Shown here piece after piece: positions 1 to 11,900 of a DNA stretch of 64,000 nucleotides. The notes below the pieces were generated by a model. The model was not told the DNA's origin, did not search any database, and worked only from the letters and a program-made list of their open reading frames with translations. A program made the position numbers and the translations under genes. Position 1 is the stretch's first letter; every line of letters starts with the position of its first letter. Origin of the DNA: Cyathus striatus. Lineage: Eukaryota; Basidiomycota; Agaricomycetes; Agaricales; Nidulariaceae. The stretch lies in NCBI GenBank assembly GCA_025738555.1, contig JAOVFP010000001.1, forward strand, positions 2,852,001-2,916,000. The letters are read 5' to 3'.

Positions 1-1899
1 TGAAGGCAATATTCGTACGTTTATCCTCATAGATTGACAAACGGCACTTTAATAACGGGATCACTTACACAGACTCTTGCTTATCGTCTTGCTCCTTGCT
101 TGATATTTATAGATGAACTTGATTCGTTCTTTGGTAAGAGAAAGGATGACGATAAGAAATGGGTCAGGGATATTGTAAGCTAGTGTTTCCTCTTAGTCGA
201 CTCTCTTGCTCACATCTGGTCAGCTTGCGGAATTCCTCCAATCTATGGATGGGCTGAAGTCTGCGAAGAAGAACAAAGATGCTGGTATTGTTCTGATCGG
301 TGCTACCAATAGGGTGCGTATAATAAACCACCTAGCGACACTGTAACCTGAGCCATCATTAAATAGCCTCAAGACATCGATGAGGCAGTCATCCGTCGCC
401 TGCCTAGTCGCATGATGCTGGATGGCCCGGATGAGAAACAGAGAAAACGTACATTTACTTGTAACAACTTCCTTCGACACTGTCTAACGTCTAGCCCAGG
501 CATTCTGGAACTGCACCTCCGAGGAGATGCCCTTGACGATGATGTGAGACTCGATGAGATCGCAGCGAAAACTACCAATTATTCCGGGTCGGATCTCAAA
601 TGTAGGCCATCGATTTATATATTTGACATTTGTGCTAACATCGTTACTATAGATGTTTGCGTTTCTGCTGCCATGACCTCTGTTAAAGAGGCAGTTGGGA
701 CGTTTAAATGGACACGTATAAAATCGAAAAATGTCCCAAAGGCCGGCGTTAAATCGACCTCTGGCAGTACTGCGAGAGACAAAGAAACCGAGAACGCCAA
801 GGCAAAGATTGGTAAGAGAGTTGTGAAGATGAAGCATCTCTTAGCAGCTCTTGCTGAAGTCCCTGGTTCTCTCACCAGCAGTACAACTGGACATAGTGAG
901 CTTCATCGCTGGCATGCGCAGTATGGGGCTGGAGCTTCCTCACGACCAACTTATGGTGCTGGTCTTGGTCGACACGGTGGTTACGCCGGCCCGGCCAATT
1001 CCAAAGCTAGTAGCTATGGTTTGGTTGGCAATTCTACTGGTGCTGGTGGTTACGGTTTGGACGCGGATGTTCCTGGTACTGGTAAGTATGGCTTGGGTGG
1101 AGCTGGTGGCGGCGCTAGTGGTTATGGTTTGGGCGGATATGCTACAGGCGCCGGTGGGTATGGTTTGGGGGGTAATACCTCTAGTGCTGGTGGATATGGC
1201 TTGGGTGGGGCTGCCTCTGGTACTGGGGGACATGGGTTAGGTGGGAACACTACTGGTGCTGGAAGGTACGGTATTGGAGCCAATAGATTTGGTGCTGGTT
1301 CTGGAAGTGGACATGGAACGGGCGGCAGTAGTATCTTCGGGTCTGACACCGGCAGCAACGGTCACGGTCATCCTTCAGGTGAAGCTAACAACAATGCAGC
1401 TGGGGTTGCTTCAGACGCGAACGCCAACTCCCCATCTCCCCTTAATATTCCTCGGTACCCGTACGGTGGAAATCCAGGTGCTGGACTGGGGCTTGGTTAT
1501 GGTGGCTACGGTTCCAATTCCAACACACCTGCAGGCGGTGCCGAATTCAATCCTGCAGGAGAAAACTTCAATTCAGGACAGTTGTCTGGAAGGTATCATG
1601 AGTACGGAGCACCGATTGCGAACAGGAACTCAGGCTATCTGGGAGGGGATGGGACTACCTCTGGTGTACCTCGCTATGGTGGGTTATTCGGAAGTTACGG
1701 CGGAGGAGGCGGCGGATGTGGTACAAGCGGTGGAATTGGAAATGGAGGGCCCACTGGCTTTGGCATCGGAGGGCTTGGAATTGGAGAAGCTGGGGGCGTG
1801 TTGGGAGGTCTAGGAAGCATGCATAGGATGGGAGGGGTTGAGTCAGCAGGAGACAACGTGCACGGTCCGCATGCATCGATTGAACAGGTTTACGAATAA
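1..1899 (+). CDS. AAA+ ATPase with Gly/Tyr-rich tail, array copy 1 (3' part only)
   Basis: The window opens inside the AAA module of an Msp1/ATAD1-like ATPase. By alignment to the complete paralogues the exons are 1-14, 73-174 (Walker B, IDELDS), 224-313 (sensor 1, GATNR), 367-448 (RRLPSR, the likely arginine finger), 500-601 and 653-1899. The last exon starts with the conserved CVSAAM segment and then runs into a long tail of degenerate GAGGYGLGG units, ending in a conserved acidic motif (HASIEQV). Introns 449-499 and 602-652 are both 51 nt, have no in-frame stop, and have weak donors (gtacat, gtaggc), so retaining them would keep the frame. The 3' half is close to copy 4, which indicates a recent duplication. 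The AAA fold is expected to couple ATP hydrolysis to substrate threading; the substrate and cell location are unknown. Confidence 0.88.
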
Positions 1900-2780
1900 A
1901 GCTAGACACGAATCCTATACATTTACATAGATATTTCTTATTTTCAATTGTTATGCTTACTTACAGAAATGTGTATTTCTCGCTGCGTACTTTTCTTAGA
2001 GCTCAATCGTGGTCACATGACCATACACTTTGTGGCGATTTGGACTTCGGATTTCAGAAATTAGGATTCTGGATTCTGAATGGCACTGACAAGACGGTCA
2101 GACTACAGTCCATTGTGATACGCTATCGCTATAGAGCCAAATACGATGGGGATATCGTTTCGACGACACAGAGAGGGGCGAGGTTCAAGTGAGGTTGGCA
2201 GTTTGATGATTGGGAAAAAGGGACGCATGGGTCCAGCATAAGTAGGACTTAAGTGGGGCGAGCTAGTACGTTCCTTACATATTCTCTACCGCATGCTATA
2301 CTCACGATGAATGTTATAGTTTATAGATTACGACCCCTTTGCAAGTAACACGTTGAATTCAAGCTCCTGTTCGACGTTCGACTTCGGGGTCTCGATCTTA
2401 TACTGGCAACTTTACTAGCAACTTCTTATTACTACGCTGTGGGTAGTGCTAGCTATGGTGTGTATCTAACTACTCAAATGGTTGCTACCACAATGCATTG
2501 ATGTCTTATCTGTATCTACTATCGGCAATAAATCCGGTGTTCAATCTTCCATCGTGAGCTGAAGTCAAAATAGAAATTCGAAGGCTAACGTGGAGGAGTC
2601 AGGATGGAACGTTTCACCGGTCATGCATTCATGTTGGGCTGCTGATGCTCAACTTTCCTACTTAAGATCCACGGTTGAGTAGTGGAGCGCGAGTTCTCCA
2701 GCACGCGTCCTTATTATTGCCACTGACCTCTGACTGTTGGATTCTATATTCAGATGTGAGTATACCTCTCAAACCTATGC
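1900..2780. other. Intergenic spacer between array copies 1 and 2
   Basis: This spacer holds the 3' flank of copy 1 and the distal upstream region of copy 2. The first part resembles the 3' flank of copy 4 at 29834-29960, as expected from duplication of the gene with its flank. I see no convincing coding sequence or RNA gene here. Confidence 0.5.
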
Positions 2781-2795
2781 GATGATCCACGAGGT
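2781..2795 (+). promoter_or_regulatory. Conserved upstream motif of AAA array copy 2
   Basis: The 15-mer GATGATCCACGAGGT lies 315 bp before the copy 2 start codon. The same motif, with at most one or two changes, precedes copies 3, 4, 5 and 6 at 241-295 bp. Conservation in sequence and rough position suggests a regulatory site or a transcribed leader element. No factor is known to me for this motif. Confidence 0.45.
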
Positions 2796-3095
2796 GATCT
2801 TCTACTGACAGCTGCAAGTCTGCGACAATGAACCATTTAAATGGGGAAGATAATGCCTTTCGGTGCCGGTAGATATTGTGGGCGCGATGCTGTAGGTTCT
2901 ATCTTCCTTTGTTCTATATAATATATCAAATCTGATCTTCTTTTCAGATAGCTCTCGCCTATGCTTGATATAAAGCACCTCTTTTCGCAGCTTTTTCTCA
3001 AATACTCCCCGCAAAATCTTTTTGGTGGGCATTTCGGTCATTGTATCTACTCGTCGAGTAACTAACCAGCAACAACCTCCCTTGGCTGAACCAGA

Positions 3096-6000
3096 ATGCC
3101 CGAGTTGACCCAAACTATCAATTTCCCCGCTGACTTGGCCAGCAAGATTCTATGGTCTCCAAATATTGACGAAGGTAATGCCACTACCTACGGGATTCAC
3201 TATGTCGCATTGTCTAACAATTGCGAATACTAGGATCTGGGAGGAATTCGCAGGCCAGCTATGTCCTTGTCACCCACGACCCTAAGGATCGTGTGGCATC
3301 TCCCACTGTGGAGGAAAAGGAAGAGCCAGCTACCGAGACGAAAATTTCCAACTTATCTGCTGAGCCGGGACCCCCCGCCATCGATAGACAGGCTACCACG
3401 GTTATCGAAGCAAACAAGACCGCCGCTGAGGCTGTACCTGCGGATGATAGCTCCAGCGACGAGGAAACGCCACCCCAGGACGAGCATGTCATTCCAATCC
3501 TCCCCGATAGTATCCGAGAGGAAATGAAGGCATACATATCCTACAAGTTTTCAGTTGATATTCAAATGGTGTCAGTGAAAGGGTACAACGATTTCTATAC
3601 GGAGAAGAAACAAATGTGGTATATGGATAAGAAAAAAATTGTCGAGCCCATTGTTCACCTTTACTGTCCCCACGTTGAATGCCACGAGGTTAACGATGAA
3701 GCTGTCAGAGATATCGCGAAACACGAGGGTGCTGAGGTTCTAACCCTTGATGCCTTAGAGCTAGCTTCTGGGGAAAACAGCATCCTTGGCGATCGTAAGT
3801 AACGTCCTTGCAGCTTGCAGTTGATAGTGCCCTCCGTCTCTAATAGCATTATTCTAGAAATTCAAGAGGCACTCTCCGCTTTATATAAAGATTCAACTCG
3901 TCCTGATCGCGAAGAAAAGATCGAAGCCATCTCGGAAAGTGATGCTGTTACTGACAGCAGCGATGATACATCGGACGAGGAGAGTGCGAGGAAACGTAGG
4001 AGGGAAAGGAGACGACGCCGTAAAGCAACTGAGCAACGCAAGAAAAAAGCTAAGAATGAGTTGAAGGAGAAGGAAAGGAAGAAAAAGGAAGAGGTGAAGA
4101 AGAACGACATGGAAATTCAAGCCATTTTCGATGCACTTGTCTCACTTTCACCGCAAGATTCTGTAGCCCCAGCAAAGAAACGTATTGTTTATATCCGAGA
4201 CTTTGAAAGCATTGCCGGGGTGTCCAGTCCCCTCGTTGTGCGCCTTCTTCGTGCTATTCATGCCCGTCGTGTCGCAAAGTTCTCTGATGGCGTAGAATCA
4301 GAGGATCTCATCCAGCCAACCTTACTTATACTTGGGTATTCGAGTTCTGGTAGTGATGGCAATATTGTGGAGTCGACCTTTGTTCATGGGGGTACGAGAC
4401 TCAGGATGGTGTTGCCTCATATTGGCACAGGGCCTCTGGAACATGAGAGTTTTACGTCGATCACTTTATCTCCTATTTCTTCTCAATTTTTCTCGCGAAC
4501 ACTGGTTGTAAAGAAAGAATACCCGAAGGATGATTTAGACTATTCCGACAACGACATCGAGTATCGACCCGATTACGGCCGCAGGTTATCAGATCATCCA
4601 TATAATCTAGCACTAAGAACCACAGTTTCTCCCCCTTATGAAAGGACCTGGATGCATTATGATGCCACCGATGACAACCCAATTTTATCTTTAGGCAGCT
4701 TCGACCTATCTTCTGCGTCGTTAGCGATGTCTGTCTTCTTTAAGGGAGAGGAAAAGAAGGCACTTACTTCATTGGAAAAGAGTCTGTGTGATCGTCGGAA
4801 GACCAACATTGCCAACGTGTGGTTAAAATTATCCCTCACTCAACGAAAGCGGCGCCTTACTTGCGATGATGTCATTACCTTTCTTGGAAACGACGAAGGC
4901 CTCCAGAAAGAGCTGGCTCAGGATAACGATAAGGATAGGGAGGAGAAGAGGATGAAGAAGGAGAGGGCCAGGTTCACCATTCAAGTTATTGGAGAGAATA
5001 AGTCCAAGAAAACTTCAAAAAAGCCGAAGGGGCCTCGGGGTCCATATAAGGGTCAGGCGCTACTTGCCCGTCTAGCGGGATTCGTAGATTCTAGCATTTC
5101 GGTCACACTTGACAAAGGGGTAGCGATTGTACTTGGCCTGAGCAGTTCTGGACAAACCTCTGGTTCCGCTGACGTTCCGGAAGTACCGTTGTCTGATTTC
5201 TCTAAGGCTTTTCAAACTCTCATTCATAGTCACCAATCTCGTGCTGAATGGTGGAAGAAAGAGCCAAATTCGGATGATAAAACTGACGACGGCAATGATA
5301 GCGGGAAGGACCAAGACCCTGTGGTCAAATCTGTGAAAGAAGCAACTGACCTGACCTCGCATGAAAAAGGGCTGCTTTCTAGTATCGTTGATCCGAGTAC
5401 GTCGAATCTCATTCTTCAACAGGATTCTATTTCTCTAATCAATGTTTGTAGATGAGTTGACTACGTCATTTGGTGACGTTTGCATTTCGGAGAAGACTGT
5501 AGAAACACTGCGCACTATCATATCGTTACGCCTCAAATTTCCCGATGCGTTTACGTCTGGTGTTCTCGGCAGGGAATCCTTGGGAGGCGTATTGCTCTAT
5601 GGCCCACCTGGAACAGGGAAAACTATGGTTTGCAGAGCGGTAGCGCGTGAGTGCGGCGCTCGGATGCTTGTCATCAAACCGAGCGACGTAATGGAAAAGT
5701 GGCTTGGGGAATCGGAGAAACAGGTGAAGGCTATTTTCGTAAGTTGTCCTTAATAAATTAACAATTGCGCTCTAATAAGTACATTCCATACAGACGCTTG
5801 CCTATCGACTGGCCCCTTGCCTGATATTTGTTGATGAGCTTGATTCACTATTTGGCAAGCGCAAGGACGACGACAAGAAATGGGAAAGAGATATTGTAAG
5901 TCTGTACGTTTGCTTAATTGAATTACGACTCATTTCAATGCAGTTGGCTGAATTTCTTCAATCTATGGATGGGCTAAAGTCAGCGAAGCAGAACAAGGAT

Positions 6001-6732
6001 ACTGGCGTCGTTTTGATTGGCGCTACCAATAGGGTATGTGGGCATGAACCACACGGCAATACAGTGTCTGATTGATTACTTGAATAGCCGCAAGACATCG
6101 ACGAGGCAGTTATCCGCCGTCTTCCCAGCCGCATGATGGTGGATGCACCAGACGAGAAGCAGAGACAGCGTACGTTAACGTGAATGAGTTTCGTTGATGC
6201 TGTCTGAAGCTTATGATTTCTCAGGTATTTTGGAACTACACTTGCGAGGAGAAACTCTGCACGAAGATGTCAATCTCCACGATATCGCAGTGAAAACCAT
6301 CAATTATTCTGGATCTGATCTCAAGAGTAAGCCACCGACCTTTTGTGCAATGTAATTTACGTTAGTGTTAACGTTACTACAGATGTTTGCGTTTCTGCTG
6401 CCATGGCTTCTGTTAAAGATGCCATTGGAACGTTTACCCGGGAGCCTATCAAATCGAAAGACGTTCCCAAGGCTGGAGATGATTCAACGGCTGGCGATGG
6501 TGGTGGTGATGAAGAAGCCAATAAAGCCAAGGAGATAATTAACAAGAGAACCGTGACGATGAATCATCTCTTGGCTGCACTTGTCGATGTTCCTGGATCC
6601 CTCTTCAATAGTTCGACTGGACAAAGTGAGCTTCACCGCTGGCATATGCAGTACGGCACTGGAGCTTCTCCACAACTGAGCTATGGTACTCGACCCGATG
6701 GTTATACTAGTGGAGCTGAAAGTTGGTTCTAA
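3096..6732 (+). CDS. AAA+ ATPase, array copy 2 (complete, short tail)
   Basis: Nine exons (3096-3174, 3234-3794, 3858-5396, 5452-5738, 5794-5895, 5944-6033, 6088-6169, 6225-6326, 6383-6732) sum to 3192 nt, a closed frame of 1063 aa. The start is set by the MPELTQT peptide, which matches the first exon of every paralogue. Exon 2 is acidic and carries a CPHxxC motif (LYCPHVECHE). Exon 3 has a Lys/Arg/Glu-rich coil followed by a conserved middle domain. Exons 4-8 encode Walker A (GPPGTGKT, near residue 777), the pore loop EKWLGESE, Walker B (FVDELDS), sensor 1 (GATNR) and RRLPSR. This fits the Msp1/ATAD1 branch of the meiotic AAA clade. The Gly-rich tail seen in the sister copies is cut to about 30 residues by an early stop; tail-like remnants persist downstream. 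Function beyond ATP-driven remodelling is not inferable. Confidence 0.9.
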
Positions 6733-7039
6733 CGTGAATACACAGGAGCTGCTTCAGATAGCGATGCTAGTAGTGCAAGTGGCTATTAAGTGGGCAGCGG
6801 TAGCACCGGTCACGAATCCTTCGAACGCGAAATGCTATTACTAGAATGTCATATACACCATTTTTGCGGCACACTGTCTTTGAATATACGAATAATGTAC
6901 ATGTTTTAACTTTTGCTATATGCAATATAGATATCCAGAATGACCTCCACTGTGTCAGGCGCATCGTTGTCGTTACAGTAGTCATAGATTGGAATAAACA
7001 CCCCAGCGTATCCAAAAATGATACCTCTTGCACCTAGAT
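6733..7039. other. Remnant of the copy 2 tail and 3' flank
   Basis: After the copy 2 stop codon the sequence still resembles the Ser/Gly tail and 3' flank of its paralogues. A related stretch recurs at about 8220-8460, on the far side of the FunK1 relic, sharing 'aagtggctattRagtggg' and 'cttcgaacgcga'. The kinase relic therefore sits between two copies of the same 3' flank. Confidence 0.45.
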
Positions 7040-8160
7040 AACTTCAGCATCACCGGTGCTCCACTTTTCGACGCAAAAGCCCACACAAATGGTTCGAATT
7101 CGTAGCGGTAAATGCGTGATTTGCGCTCTCCACCCACAATGGCCATGAAAGGCAGCATTCCAGTGCGCTCCCTGCTATGACCTTCCATTCGTTCTTAGTG
7201 ATACAGTCTCTCCCGAAAGCGAGGTCCCAGTTGTTGAGAATGCGACACTTGTTCGTGTCGTCCTATATCAGGTTCCCGACACCGATGTCGCCGCGCTAGA
7301 CACCCTTCTTCTAAAGAGCATAACGACCTAACGCAAATCAGTACTGAACGATGCGTACTTTACACGTATACTCACCTTTGAAGCAATCAGTCCGGTCCAA
7401 GCTTTCAAAATCTCACCCTCATCCGAAATCTTGTCTAAAGTGATAAGCTTAGGGAATCGACTCAGAAATCGAAGAACGCAAGGTCCAGGATCCCCCGAGA
7501 GGGTGCAACATTCAGCGCAGTAAGAATCTCACCCGTAGTAGTAGAAGCGATTCGCGCCATGCAATGAGATGGAGTAGATTCTTGATTAATCCCTCATCCC
7601 GGCCCATCCGCGGTCGACTCCCTTAATCTCCTACAAGCTTCTTCGATAACATCGGCTTCGTTCAGCTGCGTCTCTTCAGGCCAGGATGCTTTTATAACCA
7701 AACCCTTATCTTTTAGAGACTCCTTTGTATTAGGGTCTGTCGAGTCACTGCTTGCTACCGTCTACGAGAATGCAAGTGGCTCTGCCTTTCAAAACAGGCC
7801 CAGGAAGGGTTGGACGCCCTTGTGTATCGATGTTAACCTAGATATCGCCAAACGGTACCGTTAACGTTCCCAGTTTCACAGCCTCATTTTCCTCCGTGAA
7901 CATTGAAAGCGGTACAGGAGTAGGCTCTACATCCCAATCGGCCATTCCGAATCGCTGGAATGCAGCTAACGATGCAACGAAACGAGGCATGCTTTGAATG
8001 AAGTTGATTCCACTAGTCTGAATTGTATTTTGACGGTCGTACCACCATAGCCATATGACATCATCTAGATATGTGTTGTCAAAATTGCAACAAAATTGAG
8101 AGATCTACGAAAGGCTGCTGAAGTCACCAACAACGAGAGGGCATTCATTTATCCGGCGCC
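7040..8160 (-). pseudogene. FunK1-type fungal protein kinase, decayed
   Basis: Reading the minus strand in mixed frames recovers hallmarks of the agaricomycete FunK1 (Pkinase_fungal) family. These are DDVIWLWWYDRQNTIQTSG and INFIQSMPRFVASLAAFQRF near 7950-8100, then KASWPEETQLNEADVIEEA near 7630-7700, and towards the 3' end RTGMLPFMAI with a YEFEPF segment (7060-7180). The pieces are in the right order but are separated by stops, frameshifts and lost kinase core motifs, so the gene is dead. FunK1 kinases are an expanded mushroom family of uncertain role. A second, shorter relic lies at 37655-38030, upstream of array copy 5. Confidence 0.7.
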
Positions 8161-8681
8161 TTCTACACCGTGTATGGTGTCAGTTTTCGTCCATCCCGGA
8201 TGCGATGCAACTTAAAGTCGGAAGTGGCTATTGAGTGGGCGGCAGTAGTCTCTGGGTCTAGCGCTGATAGCAGCAAACGGCAATAGTATCTTCGAACGCG
8301 AGCTCGAGCTCTCGATGCTCTTAGAATGCTATATACGACACTTATACACCACACTGATACGTGAATATATGAAGTGTGTGCATTATTAACCTTTGCTGTT
8401 AAGAAGATACCGGAGATGAAAGTTTCGATCGTCACATCGTGTGTTAGTTACAGTATGACTATGAGTGAGCAGCGCGATCTCGGTCACATGACTACATTTG
8501 CAAGGACTTTGGCAAGATTTTGAATCTCTTAACTTCTTACCAACTTCCTATTTACATTGATGTACAACGCCTGCTATCTTGTGCATCCAACTAGCCAAAC
8601 GGGCTTCCAAGTCATATATGCCTTATCTGTTTCGTTATGAGCTGAACTCCGGTCTGAACGGGGAAAACGCCTGATTGATTT
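8161..8681. other. Spacer with a second AAA 3'-flank remnant; LINE target region
   Basis: Bases 8220-8460 resemble the 3' flank of copy 2 (6760-6960). The remainder leads into the target-site duplication of the LINE. No coding region is supported. Confidence 0.4.
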
Positions 8682-8692
8682 GGGGTGAACAG

Positions 8693-8696
<4 letters not shown>
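8682..8696. repeat. LINE target-site duplication, left copy
   Basis: GGGGTGAACAGTCTT here is repeated perfectly at 17746-17760, bracketing the LINE. The last two T bases are ambiguous because they merge with the poly(T) run. Confidence 0.9.

Positions 8697-8733
<37 letters not shown>
8695..8733 (-). repeat. Poly(A) tail of the LINE (T run on + strand)
   Basis: An uninterrupted run of 39 T bases lies directly at the left target-site duplication and 207 bp beyond the ORF2 stop codon. It marks the 3' end of target-primed reverse transcription and indicates a fairly recent insertion. Confidence 0.9.
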
Positions 8734-8734
<1 letters not shown>

Positions 8735-8940
8735 TGGAGCTTATTGGCTTCTACTTAGCAGATCGCTAGGTAGGTTGCCAGCTTAAGGTGCGATGTTAGT
8801 CGCGGAAATTTGTATGAGTGCTCCATTCCAGAGGAAATGTGTTAGGCATGTTCCAGTGTAGAACAGTGTGGGACTCAAAGAAGTGCTTACATCAGGATGA
8901 TGTTCAGTTAACTCGCTTGGGTGCCCAAGGCACCCCAGTG

Positions 8941-11900
8941 TTATTGACGTCGTCCTCGGTGGTAGTGCATCAGCTTCTTTATACCCACTAAAACCCCTGC
9001 GCGGGATAGCCAGTTATCCGGGAGTGGATCGATGAGTAGGTTGTCTTCAAGTACTCGTTGCCAGGTGTGTTGAACTAGAGTGCGTTTTATGGCTTGTTTC
9101 CCATAGGCATGGCTATCTGTAAGTATTCTGTCATTGTTAATGCGTATGTTGATTATTCGCAGCCATTTAGATTTGATTTCTGGGGGCGAGGGGATCTTTT
9201 CTGGATCCGCCTCATCCCCGATCCTCCAGTTGCAGCGAAGCTTCCAGATGAGGTGGGAGGCTTCTGATATGATGATACGAAAGAGTCTCATGGGGGCATG
9301 TAGCGTCTCCCCATCCGGGGACTTTATTTCGGCAAGCGCAATGCCCATCAGGAGACCAATGGAAATGTGGGGCCATGGGAGATTGGTAGATTTCCATGTC
9401 GCTCATGCCAGGGCCCAAACGTGTTGCTGGCCGCTCGCGTTGCAGGCGAGGAGGATGTGGGCCATGTCTTCGATGGGGACGTTGCAGTGTGAGCAAGGCA
9501 TGTACTGGTCACGTACAGGTGTGTGTTCCCAGTAGTCCCCTATTTTGTAGCCCCCCTGGAGCATTTTCCACAGGAAGGATTTGGCTTTCTTGGAGAGGGT
9601 AGGGCCTCATAGGATGGATTGCCATATGGCAGCTGGTGTTGGTTTGCTGCCAGTGTTTTCCTCTATTGCATGGGCTGCAAGATCAATGTTCTGGTGCGCT
9701 TTGTGTCGTTTCCTGGTGACGGTATGCTTCCGGATAGCTTTGTAGGCCAGTGATTGGGTCATGCAGGTGAGTTTGGCCCCTAGGGAAGTCGCCCAGTCAC
9801 CTTTGGAGAGGTCGAGGATATCAGGGGTGGGTTTATGGGCTCCCTCTGCAGCGAGATGGTCGGCTCCGTCATTACCCTCATTGCCGCTGTGTCCTTTCAC
9901 CTTTTTGAAGAGAAGGATGTTAGGTGCGGCGATGATTGTTACATATAGCGCACGGAGGATATCTGCGTTCTTGATGGCGATGAAGCCCTTGTCAGCCCAG
10001 TCCTGGAGGTGGGTGACGATTCCGTTAATGCAGTATTGTGAGTCACTAACAATTTTTATGACTTTAGTATTTTGTTGCATTGGATGCTAAGCAGGATAGC
10101 TACGAGTTCAGCAGCGTTATTGGTTGCGAGAGCATGGGGCAGGCGGAAGGCTAGGTTATGGTGGTGTGAGTCGGCATACCATAGTCCACTACTGGCTGTG
10201 GCACTGTCTGTGCCATTTGCTTCACATGAACCATCGGTGTGGATGGTGATAGTATCCACGTCCCAAGGTTCACGAGAGGTGATGGAGCGTTGGTGGGCAG
10301 GAGTGATGGAGTCGATTGATGTGAAGACACGTATGTGGTGTAGGGGGTTGTCCTGATGGGTGAGGGGTTGGGCAGCGCGGAATCCATTAGGGAGTGGAGT
10401 ACCAGGTGGGAGCGTAGCTTTCGGTGGGTTGAACCGGAGTTTATAGAGGGGGTTCCACTCCGAGCGTAGGGATTTCAGTTTGTGGTGTGCATTGGCTCGA
10501 CATTTAATGGGGTCGATGCAGCTGATATGTCAGTCAGCAGTGCAGTGTTCGCATTGGCAGTTGGGTTCATTTATGTGGCCCGGTGCCCAATTTTTGCTGG
10601 CATGTGCCGCCATCTCTCCGGCGGACCAGAATTCGTGAGTATCTAGTTGGCATCGTCTGAAGACATCTTTGTAGACTTTATTCTTACCTTCTACACGGGC
10701 TAGGTGATACCAGAATGGCATGGCAAGTTTCATACGGGGGGTAATTTCAGTAGGTGCGAATTTCACCTTCTGGGAGTGGGCTGCTCGTAACATGCGCTGC
10801 AGGGACTTTGGCAGGATTTTGGAGTGACGGTATATGTCCCAGTCTTGGAGGAGGATGTTAGGGCGTTGTTTGTGCCCAGTGGTCCAGCGGACTTGTGTAG
10901 TTGCGGCGCTGGCCAGGATGTGGTCAGTGAGCCGAGCCCATTGGGGGCGTCGAGCGGTAATTGGTTCTGCGTAGGCTTTTAGTTTCATGATTTCTATGGC
11001 AGTATTGCGTGTGGTGAGGTCGAGGAGGTTGTGTCCTCCTTCGTCATTTGGAAGCTGTAGGATCGCAAGTCCTATGGAATTGTGTATGTGTTCACCATTT
11101 TTATTGAAGACAAAGTTGTCAATGAGTTTTATTAGGGTTGCTGTGGTGGCAGGTGGCATTCCTTGTGCCCGGGTTAGGTATTGTGTATGGCTGCCTACAA
11201 TTGCTGATGCAGCTTTGCAGCGCCCGATCAGGGTAGGGTGGAATCGTTCCCAACGGGAGAGGGTGTGTCTTACTTTATCTACTGTGGGGTGCCAAATGTC
11301 CTCTTGAGACAGTCCGTACCCATAGAATGCACCGAGAATTCTGACTGGTTCCTTGTCACCTACAATACAGACATGGGGGGGGATGCGGGTGTGTGTGTAG
11401 TGTGTGTGGCGGTAGCGACAAGTGAGGGTACGAGTGTGTTCGTCGCCAAGAGGTATGATTGCCATTTTTGCGATGTTGAATTTTGCACCTGATGCCTTGC
11501 ACCAGTGTGTGAGTTCTGCAAAGAGAGTGGTTGTGTTATCGGTTTCACTGAGAAAGACAGTTGTGTCATCCGCGAAGAGATTGACCTGGAGAGGACTATC
11601 AAGGCCAGGGAGGTTAAGGCCATTCAGGGGTGAGTTGCGAATGCGGCTCGCTAGGGATTCAATGGCTATATTGAAGAGCAGGCAGGAGAGTGGGTCTCCT
11701 TGTCGGACTCCACGTGTAATGAGGAAGCCTGTGCCTAGGACACCATTGAGAAGGATCCGTGTGTGGGCTCCCGTGTAGAGTGCGCGGATTGTGGTGATGT
11801 ATTGGGGGGGGAAGCCCAAGGTTCGGAGTGACTTCCAAATGAAGTCATGTTGGATGTGGTCATAAGCCTTTTCCTGGTCAAGGCATACAATGGTCCCGGG

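Noticed and set aside
940..1358. Long open frames on other frames and strands across the Gly-rich tail of copy 1, and the same over the tails of copies 3, 4 and 5
   Set aside because: They are shadows of the repetitive GC-rich tail code; composition (poly-Pro, Ser/Thr or Val/Met repeats) and exact overlap with the real last exon explain them.
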